From: Planctomycetaceae bacterium | Lineage (GTDB): Bacteria; Planctomycetota; MHYJ01; SBBU01 | Assembly: GCA_005239585.1 (NCBI GenBank) | Contig: SBBU01000089.1 | Location: 1 to 5,044 of the forward strand | Direction: 5' to 3' | DNA: 5,044 nt | Shown here: piece by piece, positions 5,025-5,044 of the stretch | Position numbering within the stretch: position 1 is the first letter of the stretch | Layout: the number at the start of each line of letters is the position of its first letter | Program-made: the position numbers and the translations under genes | The notes under the pieces: generated by a model | What the model was told of the DNA's origin: nothing | What the model saw: only the letters and a program-made list of their open reading frames with translations | Database searches by the model: none

Positions 5025-5044
5025 ATGAAACGATTTCTAAGGAA
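5025..5044 (+). CDS. Possible start of a plus-strand gene (partial)
   Basis: ATG at 5025 is followed by five complete open codons (MKRFLR) to the window edge. GGGAG at 5014-5018 sits 6 bases ahead, a good ribosome-binding site, and basic residues right after Met would suit a signal peptide. No convincing promoter is seen upstream. The competing view is a minus-strand gene entering from the right and stopping at 4999-5001 with C-terminal residues SPKRFV. Too little sequence is present to decide. Confidence 0.35.

Noticed and set aside
4886..5044. N-terminal extension of the secreted-protein gene on the minus strand
   Set aside because: The frame is open to the window edge but contains no ATG, GTG or TTG start, and the signal peptide and GGAGGG site mark the start at 4885.

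Overview
The window looks like bacterial chromosomal DNA of moderate GC content, carrying mostly single-copy core or accessory genes with no sign of phage, transposon, CRISPR or RNA genes. A two-membrane-segment DUF4349 protein and a signal-peptide-bearing secreted protein fit a bacterium with an extracytoplasmic compartment. Nothing seen fixes the phylum. AmrS-type radical SAM enzymes occur in many anaerobic and deep-branching bacteria and in archaea, while RsmE and an ECF sigma factor point to Bacteria.

Layout, left to right. (1) Positions 1-74 may hold the last codons of a plus-strand gene. It would converge on the next block and is separated from it by a strong minus-strand intrinsic terminator (about 130-158). 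(2) A minus-strand block reads, in transcription order, amrS (2973-1876), an ECF sigma factor (about 1820-1308) and a DUF4349 membrane protein (1298-174). The sigma gene has what looks like its own ECF-type promoter (1830-1858) in the 52-bp gap after amrS. Its stop codon is built into the Shine-Dalgarno of the DUF4349 gene. (3) rsmE (16S rRNA m3U1498 methyltransferase) starts at about 3030 on the plus strand, divergent from amrS across about 56 bp. (4) A minus-strand gene (4885-3806) converges on rsmE and encodes a secreted protein of two tandem DUF5667-like helical repeats plus a low-complexity charged tail. It has its own sigma-70-like promoter. (5) The last 70 bases hold an inverted repeat next to a well-placed Shine-Dalgarno and ATG (5025). 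The same DNA can also be read as a minus-strand terminator following the end of an incoming gene.

How the genes may work together: the sigma factor and DUF4349 protein look like an autoregulated ECF sigma and membrane-bound anti-sigma pair in which DUF4349 would be the extracytoplasmic sensor. This rests on gene order, translational coupling, membrane topology and an ECF-type promoter in front of the sigma gene, not on a recognisable anti-sigma motif. AmrS and RsmE have no evident functional tie to that pair. The sigma gene and amrS lack a Shine-Dalgarno and have -10-like elements abutting their start codons, so both may be made from leaderless mRNAs.
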